64,000 bases of DNA from Planktotalea arctica (GTDB lineage: Bacteria > Pseudomonadota > Alphaproteobacteria > Rhodobacterales > Rhodobacteraceae): assembly GCF_002105285.1 (NCBI RefSeq), contig NZ_MUHR01000010.1:1-64000 (forward strand), written 5' to 3'. The notes beneath the pieces are model-generated. The model was not told the DNA's origin. It was given only the letters and a program-made list of their open reading frames with translations, and made no database searches. The translations under genes and the position numbers were made by a program. Of the stretch, positions 44,770 through 54,394 are shown in pieces (position 1 is the stretch's first letter; each line of letters begins with the position of its first letter).

Positions 44770-45933
44770 ATGCAGCGAGTGGTCATAGACATGGTAGAGT
44801 TCAAAACAGCTGAGGCTGTTTTGAGTGCGCTACAAGAGCATAGGGTTGCGGTCGTAAGTGCAGCGTCGTTCCAGTCGTCGCAGCGGCGTGCAGGGTCAGA
44901 TTTTTTCGTTTTGTCGCAAGCGAGGGCAAATGCGCTTGGCGGACAATCAGGAATTATTGAAGCGGCGCGCGAATGCGGTGCGCGCACAGTTCTGGTGGTT
45001 GACGAGACGGCGCAAGAGTATGCAGTCACGACCGAACTTAGTGGTAAGATCGCCCATCTTGCGCTTGGTCAATCCATGCCGCGGGACTATGCCGTTTTGT
45101 GTCTTGTGGCGCTGCTGCATGGAACGGGCCGCGCGCTTGTGCGCGACGCTGGCGTTGCCAAGCTGTTCGAGATGTCTGCGCGCGTGGCGCAAGCAGATGT
45201 GAGTGTGTTCATCAATGGCCCGACCGGAAGCGGTAAAGAGGTCATGGCAAAATATATTCATCAACGCTCGCGCAGGAGCGAGGGTGAGTTTGTCGCCATT
45301 AACTGTGCCGCGATCCCCGAGAACATGCTTGAGGCTATGTTGTTCGGTCACGAAAAGGGTGCTTTTACCGGTGCCTCCACTGCGAACGTGGGGCTTATTC
45401 GTGCAGCCGATGGCGGCACGTTGTTGCTGGACGAGATTTCAGAGATGTCGATGCCGCTTCAGGCGAAGTTGCTCCGCGCCATTCAGGAATTGGCGGTCAC
45501 ACCTGTCGGGAGCAACCGTCAGATTAGTGTCGATATCCGTATATTGGCCACGTCCAATCGCAATATGCAGCAAGAGTGCAGTGCGGGGCGTTTTCGCGAG
45601 GATCTTTTCTATCGTCTAAATGTTTTCCCGATCACAACGATGGCCTTGTCCGAGCGGCGTGCAGATATCTTGCCTATTGCCCTTGAGTTCCTTGTGCGGC
45701 ACGCGCGCGACGTGAGCGAAATCGCCTATCTGGCACCCTGTGCGATCGAAGTGTTGGAGCAGTATGACTGGCCCGGAAATATCCGTGAGTTGGAAAATGT
45801 GATCCAGAGAGCGCTGGTTTTGAAGACGGGCGCAACGATCACCCGTGATGCGATCATGATTGACCAGTTTTCCAGCACACTATCCTTTCCCGATCCTCAA
45901 GGCATTACGCCGAACACTGCGCACAGCGTTTAA
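44770..45933 (+). CDS. Sigma54-dependent activator without DNA-binding domain (FlbD/FleT-like)
   Basis: The 387-residue product has an N-terminal domain of about 120 residues that only loosely resembles a receiver. The AAA+ domain follows with Walker A GPTGSGKE (150-157), GAFTGA (197-202) and GGTLLLDEISEM. After the sensor region (NIRELENVIQRALVL) it ends with about 35 residues lacking a Fis-type HTH. It may therefore need the neighbouring HTH-bearing activator to reach DNA. AGGAGG sets the ATG; fliE follows 15 bp after. Confidence 0.9.
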   Translation: MQRVVIDMVEFKTAEAVLSALQEHRVAVVSAASFQSSQRRAGSDFFVLSQARANALGGQSGIIEAARECGARTVLVVDETAQEYAVTTELSGKIAHLALGQSMPRDYAVLCLVALLHGTGRALVRDAGVAKLFEMSARVAQADVSVFINGPTGSGKEVMAKYIHQRSRRSEGEFVAINCAAIPENMLEAMLFGHEKGAFTGASTANVGLIRAADGGTLLLDEISEMSMPLQAKLLRAIQELAVTPVGSNRQISVDIRILATSNRNMQQECSAGRFREDLFYRLNVFPITTMALSERRADILPIALEFLVRHARDVSEIAYLAPCAIEVLEQYDWPGNIRELENVIQRALVLKTGATITRDAIMIDQFSSTLSFPDPQGITPNTAHSV

Positions 45934-45948
45934 TCAGGAGTGTTTTGA

Positions 45949-46296
45949 ATGAGCAGCGTCCCTTCTGTAACGTCCGTTACATCCATCACGTCACTGTCCG
46001 CCACCGATGCGATAAATCGCGCGCGCGATATGACGCAGCGTGCAGCCGGTGTAGGCATTGAGCTCCGGCCAGGCGCGCCGAGTTTCGCTGATCGCCTCAA
46101 GGACTCGCTTGGGGCGGTTGCCGACGCACAATCAGATGCCGCGCAGCTGGTGCGTGATTTCGAGACTGGCAAGGAAACAGATCTGACCAAGGTCATGGTG
46201 AGCCAGCAGGTCTCCTCGCTTGGCTTCCAGTTGACCTTGAACGTGCGCAACAAAGCGCTGAGCGCCTACAGAGATGTCATGAACATGCCGGTTTAA
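45949..46296 (+). CDS. fliE: FliE, MS-ring-rod adaptor
   Basis: The 115-residue product has the FliE C-terminal half: FADRLKDSLGAVADAQSDAA, LTKVMVSQQVSSLGFQLTLN and the final NKALSAYRDVMNMPV. It is the first structural gene of the fli operon behind the activator, with fliF 37 bp later. Confidence 0.93.
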   Translation: MSSVPSVTSVTSITSLSATDAINRARDMTQRAAGVGIELRPGAPSFADRLKDSLGAVADAQSDAAQLVRDFETGKETDLTKVMVSQQVSSLGFQLTLNVRNKALSAYRDVMNMPV

Positions 46297-46333
46297 CGAC
46301 GCTCGCCCCTCTGTTTTTTAGAAAGTAGTCATA

Positions 46334-48229
46334 ATGAGCAATAGCTCGACGAATAGCCCTGTCATCCCTGCGCGGTCTGGTTTTACGAACCGGATGACGT
46401 TGGTTATGGATGACATGCGCGGATTCTATCGGCAACCGGCCATTCAGCGTGCTTTCCCTGTTGTGGCGGCTGTGTTGCTTTTGGTCTTGGGGCTGCTTCT
46501 TTACGTGTCGCTGCAAACACCGCAGCGCACGACGCTGTTTGCATCCTTGCCGGAGAGTGAAAAAGCGGCAATTCTGGACGCGTTGCGCAATAACGGAACC
46601 AACGTCCAAGTTGATCCCACGACAGGCGATGTGACGGTGCCTGTGGCGGATTATTACAATTCACGTATGGTGTTGGCAGCGCAGGGTTTGCCTCAGTCTA
46701 TGCCGGATGGATATAGCGTACTGGCAGATATGCCGATGGGCACCTCGCGCTCGGTTGAGAGCATGCGCCTGAAGCAAAGTCAGGAAGTCGAGCTGGCCCG
46801 CTCTATCAACGAGATTGATGTGATTGCGGCGTCGCGTGTGCATCTGGCGATCCCCGAGCGTTCTGCCTTTGCGCGTAACGCGCAAAACCCGACCGCATCT
46901 GTATTTGTGCAGATCAAACCGGGACGCAGCCTGAGCCCTCAGCAAGTGATGGCGGTTGTTAATCTGGTTTCGTCGTCTGTGGCGAACCTGCCAAAGACCG
47001 GCGTTGCTGTTGTAGATCAAAACGGGCGGCTTTTGTCCGATACGGTCGATGATCCCGCGACGACGCTTGCAGATCGCCAGTTGGAGTATCAACTGCGCCT
47101 TGAGGATATTTACCGTTCGCGGATTGAGAGCCTTTTGACTCCGATTGTTGGGCCGGGAAATGTTTCGGCGCAGGTTAGTTTGGAGATTGATTTTACGCGG
47201 CGTGAAATGACCGAGGATATGGTCTTGCCGGATCAATCTGCCTTGTTGAGTGAACAAAGTGCACTGGAAGAGGAGATATCCCAGCCCAGTCGCGGCGTTC
47301 CCGGTGCCTTGTCAAATACGCCTCCGCAAACTCCAGCGCTAGAGCCGGTTGTTGATGCCGCGGACGAGGGCGCTGTTGGTGATATACCGGCGAACCCAGG
47401 CGCGGAGGGCGAGGATGCTGTTGATGAGATACCGGCGAACACTGGCGTGGAGGGTGAGGATGTTGTTGGTGATATACCCGCGACCGTAGGTGTAGGGGGG
47501 GAAGATAGTGCAATGTTACGGTCCTCGAATAATCTGCGCAACTACGAGGTCAGCCGCAAGGTTTCTTCGCAAAGCAGCCCGATGGCATTATTAAATGGTG
47601 TGCATGTTGCGGTCCTCTTGCGTGAGCTGCCACAGACTGTCGTGGCTGACGGTGAAGAGGCAGCTGATGGTGGTGCAACGCTAATTGGTCTTGATCCCGA
47701 GCGCCTGAGCGAAGTCAAAGCGCTTGTGGAGCGGGCGGTTGGGATCAACGCGGGACGCGGAGATACGCTTATTGTTTCGAGCTTGCCGTTCATTTCAGCT
47801 GAGGAGGTTATTTCCTCGATGTCTGCAGGTGTCGATTTTGTTTGGCACGAAGACCCTTGGGTGCGCGAAATGCTGCGCAACCTGTTGATGCTTGCTGTGC
47901 TTGGCATTGTAACGCTTGGCATTGTTAAGCCGCTGTTGACACAATTCCTTTCCGTGCCGGGCGAAGGATATGGCTCCAAAGTCTTGGCTGGGGAGAATGG
48001 TGAAATAATCGACATGGACACGATCGAGATGGAAGCCGGGCAATCGCTTGAGGACATTAAGGCAAAGCTCAAGCCGAAGAAGAGCACAATTTCGGCAGAG
48101 ATGTTGGATACGGCAAATAGCTATGACGACAAAGTCGCTCTAATCCGGATGATTGTTGCTGATGAAGCCGGGCGTGTTTCGAATGTTTTCAAAGCAATGA
48201 TGGAAGACGACATGGATCAGACGATTTGA
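46334..48229 (+). CDS. fliF: FliF, MS-ring protein
   Basis: The 631-residue product has membrane helices at about 41-60 and 513-535. The ring-building motifs are visible: LRNNGTNVQVDPTTGDVTVP, MRLKQSQEVELARSINEIDV and VASRVHLAIPE-type segments. The C-terminal tail that binds FliG is present (MIVADEAGRVSNVFKAMMED). An acidic linker (about residues 345-395) is built from three 15-residue repeats not usual in FliF. Confidence 0.96.
   Translation: MSNSSTNSPVIPARSGFTNRMTLVMDDMRGFYRQPAIQRAFPVVAAVLLLVLGLLLYVSLQTPQRTTLFASLPESEKAAILDALRNNGTNVQVDPTTGDVTVPVADYYNSRMVLAAQGLPQSMPDGYSVLADMPMGTSRSVESMRLKQSQEVELARSINEIDVIAASRVHLAIPERSAFARNAQNPTASVFVQIKPGRSLSPQQVMAVVNLVSSSVANLPKTGVAVVDQNGRLLSDTVDDPATTLADRQLEYQLRLEDIYRSRIESLLTPIVGPGNVSAQVSLEIDFTRREMTEDMVLPDQSALLSEQSALEEEISQPSRGVPGALSNTPPQTPALEPVVDAADEGAVGDIPANPGAEGEDAVDEIPANTGVEGEDVVGDIPATVGVGGEDSAMLRSSNNLRNYEVSRKVSSQSSPMALLNGVHVAVLLRELPQTVVADGEEAADGGATLIGLDPERLSEVKALVERAVGINAGRGDTLIVSSLPFISAEEVISSMSAGVDFVWHEDPWVREMLRNLLMLAVLGIVTLGIVKPLLTQFLSVPGEGYGSKVLAGENGEIIDMDTIEMEAGQSLEDIKAKLKPKKSTISAEMLDTANSYDDKVALIRMIVADEAGRVSNVFKAMMEDDMDQTI
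47372..47506 (+). repeat. Three tandem 45-bp repeats in fliF
   Basis: Each unit encodes 15 residues of the pattern (A/V)V(G/D)(D/E)IPA..G.(E/G)GED. Units start at 47372, 47417 and 47462. The third has drifted most and contains a G7 run. They encode the acidic periplasmic-linker segment of FliF and could vary in copy number. Confidence 0.8.
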
Positions 48230-48253
48230 TCGCGGCGTGAGGAAGTAAGAAAT

Positions 48254-49294
48254 ATGGACGGTGTAACCCTTGAACAAATAACCGCAACGGAAATCACTGA
48301 GCGATTGAGCGGAACGCAGAAGTCAGCAATTTTGATGATGCTGCTGGGTGAAGAAGAAGCGGCAGAAATTCTTAAATTTCTTGGCCCGCGCGAGGTACAG
48401 CACCTTGGCGCTGCGATGTATTCGGTGCGCAATACTGATCAAGAGACGGTGAATGCTGTTCTAGATGAATTTCTGGCGATTATTAAAAAGCAAACAAGTC
48501 TTGGGCTTGGTGCTGGTAACTACATTCGCAACGTTCTTAACCGCGCTTTGGGTGAAGATAAGGCGCAGTCGGTATTGAGCCGGATCACACCTGCCAGCAG
48601 TGAGCGGCCCATCGAAATTTTGGACTGGATGGATGCACGCTCGATCGCTGAATTGCTTCAGGACGAGCATGGCCAGATTATCGCTTTGGTTATTTCTTAC
48701 CTTGACTTCAGTCTTGCTTCGGATGTTTTGAACCTGCTTCCACATGATATTCAGCCAGAAATTATTCAAAGAATCGCAACATTAGAAACCGTTGATCCAG
48801 AGGCGCTACGCGAGCTGGAAATGGTAATGCAGATGAAGTTCAAGGCCAACACCAGCTTGCGCTCGACCAAGGTTGGCGGCGTGAAGGCGGCGGCGAAGAT
48901 TATGAACTTTACCAAGGCAAATACAGAAAGACGTATCCTTGGGGCGATCAAGCGCAATGATAAGGATCTTATGCAGTTGATTCAGGACAATATGTTCACG
49001 TTTGATAATCTGGGCATGTCTGATGATAGATCGCTGCAGACATTGCTGCGTGCGGTTGAAGCCGAAGATCTGATTATGTCGCTGAAAGGCGCGGCAGAAG
49101 AGCTTCAAGACAAGCTTTTCGGGTGTATGTCAACGCGGGCTGCGGCCAATATTAAGGACGAAATGGAGGTGCTTGGGCCTGTCCGTTTGACCGAAGTCCA
49201 GACCGCGCAAAAGCGTATCATCGAAATTGCACGCAAAATGTCTGATGAAGGCACGATTGTACTAGCGGGCCGTGGCGGTGACGAGATGGTATGA
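48254..49294 (+). CDS. fliG: FliG, motor switch protein
   Basis: The 346-residue product has SGTQKSAILMMLLGEEEAAE, the middle-domain segment HGQIIALVISYLDFSLASDV and the charged C-terminal motor domain (DDRSLQTLLRAVEAEDLIMS, then GAAEELQDKLFGCMSTRAAA). It couples stator to rotor. It overlaps the fliH start by 4 bp. Confidence 0.96.
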   Translation: MDGVTLEQITATEITERLSGTQKSAILMMLLGEEEAAEILKFLGPREVQHLGAAMYSVRNTDQETVNAVLDEFLAIIKKQTSLGLGAGNYIRNVLNRALGEDKAQSVLSRITPASSERPIEILDWMDARSIAELLQDEHGQIIALVISYLDFSLASDVLNLLPHDIQPEIIQRIATLETVDPEALRELEMVMQMKFKANTSLRSTKVGGVKAAAKIMNFTKANTERRILGAIKRNDKDLMQLIQDNMFTFDNLGMSDDRSLQTLLRAVEAEDLIMSLKGAAEELQDKLFGCMSTRAAANIKDEMEVLGPVRLTEVQTAQKRIIEIARKMSDEGTIVLAGRGGDEMV

Positions 49295-50163
49295 TGAAAG
49301 ACGCGGCAGACACACCTGATATTGTTGCAAGAGTCGAATTTGAGTCTGCCAACCTTCGCGATGCGTTTGATCGTGCGGGCAGTGCGATTTTTGCGCGGGA
49401 TGCAGAAGCGCCGCGAGAGCCACGCGGTGCGTTTCGTGCGTTGAGTTGGAGTGACACGGCAATCAAGGTATTGCCTGAGGAACCGGAACTTGTGCCAGAG
49501 CCGGAAATCGAGGAGACCGCGCAGGCACCAGTGCCGGAGCAAGAACTTGTAGCGGCAAAGCCCGAGCTTGAAGAGGTTGATCCAGACATTGAGGCATTGC
49601 CGGCGTTGCAAGAGGAACCGCAGCTTCTTGAGGAGCCTGCGGAGGTCATTTCCGAGGCTGATTTGCAGAAAATGCGCGACGATGCCTATGCAGAGGGTTT
49701 TTCCGCAGGCAAGGCCATGACGGAGAGTGAGCGCGAGGCGGAGTTATCGGCGCAGTTTCAATCGCTTGAAAAGTTGATTGAAGGGATGGGGCGCGATGAT
49801 CTGCTGGATACTGCCGCTCTTTCACAAAACATCAACGCGTCTATTCTTGAGCTTGCCTCGGCGCGTGTCGGTTTCGCGCTTGAGGAGATGCCGGATATTT
49901 TGACGGCCCGTATCGCGCGATTGCTTGATCGGCTTGCTCATCTGACCGCCGAGCGTGTGGTGTTTCTGGCACCGGAAGACTTGGGTTTGGTGCAATCCAA
50001 GTATGACGAGCGGCAAAAGCCGCCTGCGGTGATTATGCGCAGTGACCCTGCGCTTTCGCGCGGTGATGTGCGGCTGCGCGTGGGCGGTGCCGAGATTGCA
50101 GATTTGCTGAACTTTGATGATCTTACGGCTGATCCTGCCACGCTGGAGGCGGAGGAGACGTGA
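49291..50163 (+). CDS. fliH: FliH, export ATPase regulator
   Basis: The 290-residue product has a long Pro/Glu-rich N-terminal half and a helical C-terminal half starting near KMRDDAYAEGFSAGKAMTES, the glycine-repeat helix of FliH. ATG 49291 overlaps the fliG stop, and fliI overlaps its stop. FliH holds FliI and brings it to the export gate. Confidence 0.85.
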   Translation: MMKDAADTPDIVARVEFESANLRDAFDRAGSAIFARDAEAPREPRGAFRALSWSDTAIKVLPEEPELVPEPEIEETAQAPVPEQELVAAKPELEEVDPDIEALPALQEEPQLLEEPAEVISEADLQKMRDDAYAEGFSAGKAMTESEREAELSAQFQSLEKLIEGMGRDDLLDTAALSQNINASILELASARVGFALEEMPDILTARIARLLDRLAHLTAERVVFLAPEDLGLVQSKYDERQKPPAVIMRSDPALSRGDVRLRVGGAEIADLLNFDDLTADPATLEAEET

Positions 50164-51482
50164 ATCTTGCGGATCAACTGACGCGTCCTTTGCAGGCTGC
50201 AAAAACGAAACCTGTGATGAGTGGGCGCGTGTCGCGTTATGACGGCCTCTTGCTTGAGTGTGACGGGTTTCCCGTTTCCGTCGGCTCGGTTTGTGCGGTG
50301 CAAACTACAGATGGCCGCGATGTTAAGGGTGAGGTCATCGGGTATAGCGATGGGCGAAATCAGTTGGTTCTATATGAATCGGGAGCAGCCGTGCAGGCTG
50401 GAGCGCTGGTTTCACTGCTTGACGAAGGTGTTTCAGTTGACGTCGGGGACGCATATTTGGGCCGTGTCGTTGATGCGCTTGGGCATGCGCTGGATGATAT
50501 GGACGCGCCAATTGCGCAGGGCTCTGTGCCATTGAACGGTACTTTGTTGAACCCGCTTGCGCGAAAACTAATTCCTGGTGCGCTTGATGTCGGGGTACGT
50601 GCAGTCAACGGTTTGCTGACAATAGGGCAGGGCCAGCGCATTGGCATTATTGCCGGGTCCGGCGTTGGTAAATCGGTTCTTCTGGGGATGATGGCGCAAT
50701 ATACCTCTGCTGATGTGGTTGTGATTGGTCTGATTGGCGAACGTGCGCGCGAGGTTGGCGAAATGGTGCGCGCGATCATGAAGCCTGAAACTCGTGGCCG
50801 TATCAGCATTGTCGCGGTGCCTGCGGATCGCTCGCCTTTGCTACGTATTCGCGCCGCGCGCCGTGCGACGGCATTGGCAGAGCATTTTCGAGATCAGGGT
50901 AAAAATGTTTTGCTCATTATGGATTCGCTTACCCGTGTGGCGCACGCGCAGCGCGAGATCGGTCTGGCGCTGGGAGAGCCGCCAACGTCGAAAGGGTATC
51001 CTGCGTCTGTGGTGTCGATGATCCCGACATTGATTGAACGTGCGGGGATGGGAGTTGGCGCGCATTCGGGTTCGATCACAGGGATTTATACCGTTCTTGC
51101 GGATGGTGATGATGAAAATGATCCGGTGGTTGATACCGCACGTGCCATTCTGGATGGTCATATCGTTTTGAGCCGATCTATCGCACAGATGGGTATCTAC
51201 CCTGCGATTGATATTCCCGCCTCGATCAGTCGTGTGATGGGCGATATTGTCACGCCCCAGCAAGAAGCAGCCGCGCGCAAATTCAAAAGAATGGTTTCCT
51301 TGTATAACGAAAACAAGGACTTGATGTTGATGGGTGGCTATGTGGCCGGACAGGATGCTGATCTGGACGAGGCTGTCGCACTTTGGCCCAAGCTGGTGTC
51401 CTTTATCAGTCAAAATCCCGGCCAGCGCGCAGCCCTGCCAGAGAGTGCACAAATACTTGGTGCGATTGTAGGCCGGGTATGA
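50160..51482 (+). CDS. fliI: FliI, flagellar export ATPase
   Basis: The 440-residue product has Walker A GSGVGKS (near residue 166), VIGLIGERAREVGEMV, LLIMDSLTRVAHAQREIGLA and ALGEPPTSKGYPASV, all typical of the type III ATPase. It starts with GTG overlapping the fliH stop. fliJ overlaps its stop (ATGA). Confidence 0.97.
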   Translation: MNLADQLTRPLQAAKTKPVMSGRVSRYDGLLLECDGFPVSVGSVCAVQTTDGRDVKGEVIGYSDGRNQLVLYESGAAVQAGALVSLLDEGVSVDVGDAYLGRVVDALGHALDDMDAPIAQGSVPLNGTLLNPLARKLIPGALDVGVRAVNGLLTIGQGQRIGIIAGSGVGKSVLLGMMAQYTSADVVVIGLIGERAREVGEMVRAIMKPETRGRISIVAVPADRSPLLRIRAARRATALAEHFRDQGKNVLLIMDSLTRVAHAQREIGLALGEPPTSKGYPASVVSMIPTLIERAGMGVGAHSGSITGIYTVLADGDDENDPVVDTARAILDGHIVLSRSIAQMGIYPAIDIPASISRVMGDIVTPQQEAAARKFKRMVSLYNENKDLMLMGGYVAGQDADLDEAVALWPKLVSFISQNPGQRAALPESAQILGAIVGRV

Positions 51483-51901
51483 GCAGTTTGCGCCGTGCCA
51501 AATTGTTGAAGAATATGGCGTTGAAAGAGAAGGCGCGGATGCCTCAGTATATTCAGCGGCAATCGAAATTACGCGAGGAAATCGGGCAAATCGAAGCGCT
51601 ATTGGATCGCATGGCGCAGCTCCTTCGGGATGCAGGTGATGCTGATGTTCAACAAGCCCACAGATTACAATCAAACCGTTGGTATGAATTGCGGTTGATA
51701 GAAGAGTCCCAGACACTTCGTAACAAGGCCGATTTTCTGAGTACCGAGCTTGAAAATATATCGGCCGCGCTTTCGCGAATGAGCCATAAACAGCAGCTGG
51801 TTTCGAAAAAGGCGCAAGAGTCGCTTGAGCAGGTCCATAGAGCGCGCGAGGCCCGTCTTGATGGGGCGTTTCCGCCGCATCAAAAACAACGGCGAACCTA
51901 A
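51479..51901 (+). CDS. fliJ: FliJ-like coiled-coil protein
   Basis: The 140-residue product is a charged, helical, coiled-coil protein (RQSKLREEIGQIEALLDRMA, LRNKADFLSTELENISAALS) coded directly after fliI with ATGA coupling. This is the position and type of FliJ, the FliI stalk and chaperone-escort. Sequence similarity in FliJ is always weak. Confidence 0.7.
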   Translation: MSSLRRAKLLKNMALKEKARMPQYIQRQSKLREEIGQIEALLDRMAQLLRDAGDADVQQAHRLQSNRWYELRLIEESQTLRNKADFLSTELENISAALSRMSHKQQLVSKKAQESLEQVHRAREARLDGAFPPHQKQRRT

Positions 51902-51925
51902 TAATTTAGAGAGTTTGCTGCATGT

Positions 51926-51941
51926 TGGCACTTGGCTTGCA
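51926..51941 (+). promoter_or_regulatory. Sigma54 promoter of fliK
   Basis: TGGCACTTGGCTTGCA is a perfect TGGCAC-N5-TTGC match, 34-49 bp before the fliK ATG, so fliK-flhB and later genes can be expressed on their own. Confidence 0.85.
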
Positions 51942-51974
51942 GTCCCAATGCAGCATCTTTTGAAGAGTGATTAA

Positions 51975-53777
51975 ATGTCTACAACCACCGCAGTCCAGTT
52001 CGTAGGAACGCCGCAGGGAAACCCCGCGCGCGCGCAGGCTACGGCTGTCCCAACTGCTTTGGGGGGTGCAGACATTCCAGGCGTTTTGCCGTTCTCGCAG
52101 TTGTTTACAGATGGTGTAGGCGAGGGCGCGGCGCAAGGGGTTGGCGAGCAGCCAGTACGTGTTGAAGCGGCGGTGGTTGCCCCGGCTGAGCCGGTTGATG
52201 ATCAGAATGCAGGCTTGGACAAAGCGCTTTCACTTGTTGCGCTTGGGCGGCCCATTGAACCTGATTTGAAAGCGCAAAGTCAATTTGATCATCCCGATGT
52301 GGAGCTGATCAGTGCTGTTGCGGTCGAGCTTGTTGCGCAAGACACTGAACTTTTGCCTGACGCTGGGTTTGTTCCTGCATGGAGCAACTTTGAAGGAGAG
52401 GTGAGGCTAGGCAGTGGGTTCGCGCCAGTGGATGAGACCGTGCTTCCTATGCCCGCCGTCCTTGACGATGTTGAGGCACAAATTGCGTTTGTTGCGGCAA
52501 ACGGTGCGCAATCGTTGTTTGTTGCGGCAGAATTGCCGAGCGAGGGTGTCACGCTTCCATTGCCGCAAGCCACGACGCTGATCGTATCTATCGGTGATGT
52601 GAGTGAGGTTTTGCTGCCGCCGGCGCCGCCACCAAAAAATGCGGTGCAGATCCCACAATTTGCGTCAGCGGGTCCGGAGGCATCGGCAGATATGCCCGCG
52701 CTGTTGAGCTCTGGCGCAGAGGTGTTTGAGAGCGGCGCAGTTGATGCAGAGATGGAAAGCCCTGACATTGTGCTTGCCGCAAAACCAGAGCTTAAGCCTG
52801 CGAGTATGGACGCGCTTAGGATACCGTTTGAGGTGGATTCTGCGGATGATTTTAAGGTTGTGAAAGCTGCCACGGAGGTGAGCGGCCAGCAGGTTTCGCC
52901 CGCGCCCGTGATTGGGCCAGTTTCTGCAACGGTGATTAAGCCAGCCATTGGACCAGTTGTAGCATCTGCGAGTTTGGGTGAGGCATTCCCTGTCGCGCCT
53001 GTCGCTGTTGCTGCGGTGACTGCACGGGCTTTGGGTGGTCAGAAAACCGAGGCGCAATTTGCAAATAACGCAGATCTTCTGCTGGAACCTGAAAACGTTG
53101 TGCGGGATGTTGCCTCCAAAAATGATTTGGCTGCCAAGGGCGGGCCAGCACTGACTGAAAATGCGAAACCGGTTTCACGTTTGCTTGCTGACTTGCCCAA
53201 TAGCTCTTCCAACGTCGAACTTGAAACAGATCAAACGTTATCAACGGGCAGCGTTGCGCCTGCCTCTGGCAGTGGATCTAGTGGCGGCGCTGGTGGCAAT
53301 GCAGGGCAATCAGCGCCATTGCTGCCGTCCTCTGGAGCGGGCGCTGCGGCGACTTTGATAGATGTGCGGCGACAGGGGTGGACAAAAACGCTTGTTGCGC
53401 GCGCTGCGGGTATGGGGACTGGCGGCGGGACAATGACGCTGACGATTTTGCCGCAGCATTTGGGACAGATCACGCTGAAGCTGAGCGAAGGTCGCAAAGG
53501 GTTTGATCTGCGCATGACGGCCGAAGTGGCGTCGACAGCCGCAATGCTGCGCGATGTGCAGGGCCAGATCGAAAGCGCCTTTCAGCAAGCAGGCCTGTCC
53601 CTTGGTTCTTACTCGGCGCAGACGGGTGGACAGGGAGAGCAGGGCAATTCTGCGCAGGGCGAGCCGTCTGGCGAGGCCGGCATGGCGGTCGGGGATGAAG
53701 CTGTTCCTGCAAAAAACATCGCAAGTGGTGACGGATCAATCGGTGATCCGAGCCACATTAACATATTGTTACAGTAA
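51975..53777 (+). CDS. fliK: FliK, hook-length control protein
   Basis: The 600-residue product has a low-complexity N-terminal ~470 residues (Ala/Val/Pro-rich) and the Flg_hook C-terminal domain (near 480-565): GGGTMTLTILPQHLGQITLK, then LRMTAEVASTAAMLRDVQGQ. FliK measures the hook and switches FlhB specificity. It is long relative to common FliK (about 400), as a giant hook might need. Confidence 0.9.
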   Translation: MSTTTAVQFVGTPQGNPARAQATAVPTALGGADIPGVLPFSQLFTDGVGEGAAQGVGEQPVRVEAAVVAPAEPVDDQNAGLDKALSLVALGRPIEPDLKAQSQFDHPDVELISAVAVELVAQDTELLPDAGFVPAWSNFEGEVRLGSGFAPVDETVLPMPAVLDDVEAQIAFVAANGAQSLFVAAELPSEGVTLPLPQATTLIVSIGDVSEVLLPPAPPPKNAVQIPQFASAGPEASADMPALLSSGAEVFESGAVDAEMESPDIVLAAKPELKPASMDALRIPFEVDSADDFKVVKAATEVSGQQVSPAPVIGPVSATVIKPAIGPVVASASLGEAFPVAPVAVAAVTARALGGQKTEAQFANNADLLLEPENVVRDVASKNDLAAKGGPALTENAKPVSRLLADLPNSSSNVELETDQTLSTGSVAPASGSGSSGGAGGNAGQSAPLLPSSGAGAAATLIDVRRQGWTKTLVARAAGMGTGGGTMTLTILPQHLGQITLKLSEGRKGFDLRMTAEVASTAAMLRDVQGQIESAFQQAGLSLGSYSAQTGGQGEQGNSAQGEPSGEAGMAVGDEAVPAKNIASGDGSIGDPSHINILLQ

Positions 53778-53797
53778 AGCTAACCAAGGATTTCCAA

Positions 53798-54379
53798 ATG
53801 GCTGATGAAGACGAGTCCAAGAAAAAGTCGGGCATACTCAAGATTTTGATTTTCGTGTTCGCGGGGGTTGCAGTGCTGGGTATTGGCCTTGGCGCAGGTT
53901 ATCTCTTGTTTGGCGCGCAACCAAACTCGCCGGAACAGCTGGCGGCGGAACTGATTGAGCGTAACAATCCTGCACCTGCACAGGGCGAGGAGCCATCAGA
54001 GGAGGATGAGGAAAAGGCCGTGAACGAGAAAGTGTCAAAGGAGAGTACGAAGGATGGGGTTTTTCAAACCCTCTATTTGGAAATTCCAGGAACTTTGACG
54101 ACAAACCTTAAGAATTCGCGCCGGTTCTTGCAGGTCGGGATTGGAATTTCGACGCAATATGATGACCAAATTCTGAAGAATGTCGAAGCGCATTTGCCAG
54201 CGGTCAAAGCTGCAATTCTGGCGACGTTGAGTGACTATGGCGAAGAAGATGTGGTGGGGCGCGAGGCGCGCAAAACCCTTGCTGATGATCTAAAGGCGGC
54301 GATCAACGAAGAAATGATGCGGCTTGAGGGCTTTGGTGGCGTCGAAGGCGTTCACTTGACCTCTTACGTGATGCAGTAG
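53798..54379 (+). CDS. fliL: FliL, stator-associated basal-body protein
   Basis: The 193-residue product has one N-terminal membrane helix (ILIFVFAGVAVLGIGLGAGYLLFG), an acidic linker, and a periplasmic FliL domain (YLEIPGTLTTNLKNSRRFLQ, VGIGISTQYDDQILKNVEAH). It is co-transcribed with fliK and fliM. FliL is known to interact with stators and, in R. sphaeroides, with FlgT. Confidence 0.92.
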   Translation: MADEDESKKKSGILKILIFVFAGVAVLGIGLGAGYLLFGAQPNSPEQLAAELIERNNPAPAQGEEPSEEDEEKAVNEKVSKESTKDGVFQTLYLEIPGTLTTNLKNSRRFLQVGIGISTQYDDQILKNVEAHLPAVKAAILATLSDYGEEDVVGREARKTLADDLKAAINEEMMRLEGFGGVEGVHLTSYVMQ

Positions 54380-54394
54380 GGTTGGCGCCAAAAA

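Noticed and set aside
50841-51716. 291-aa minus-strand frame opposite fliI and fliJ
   Set aside because: It is an antisense shadow; fliI is certain on the plus strand.
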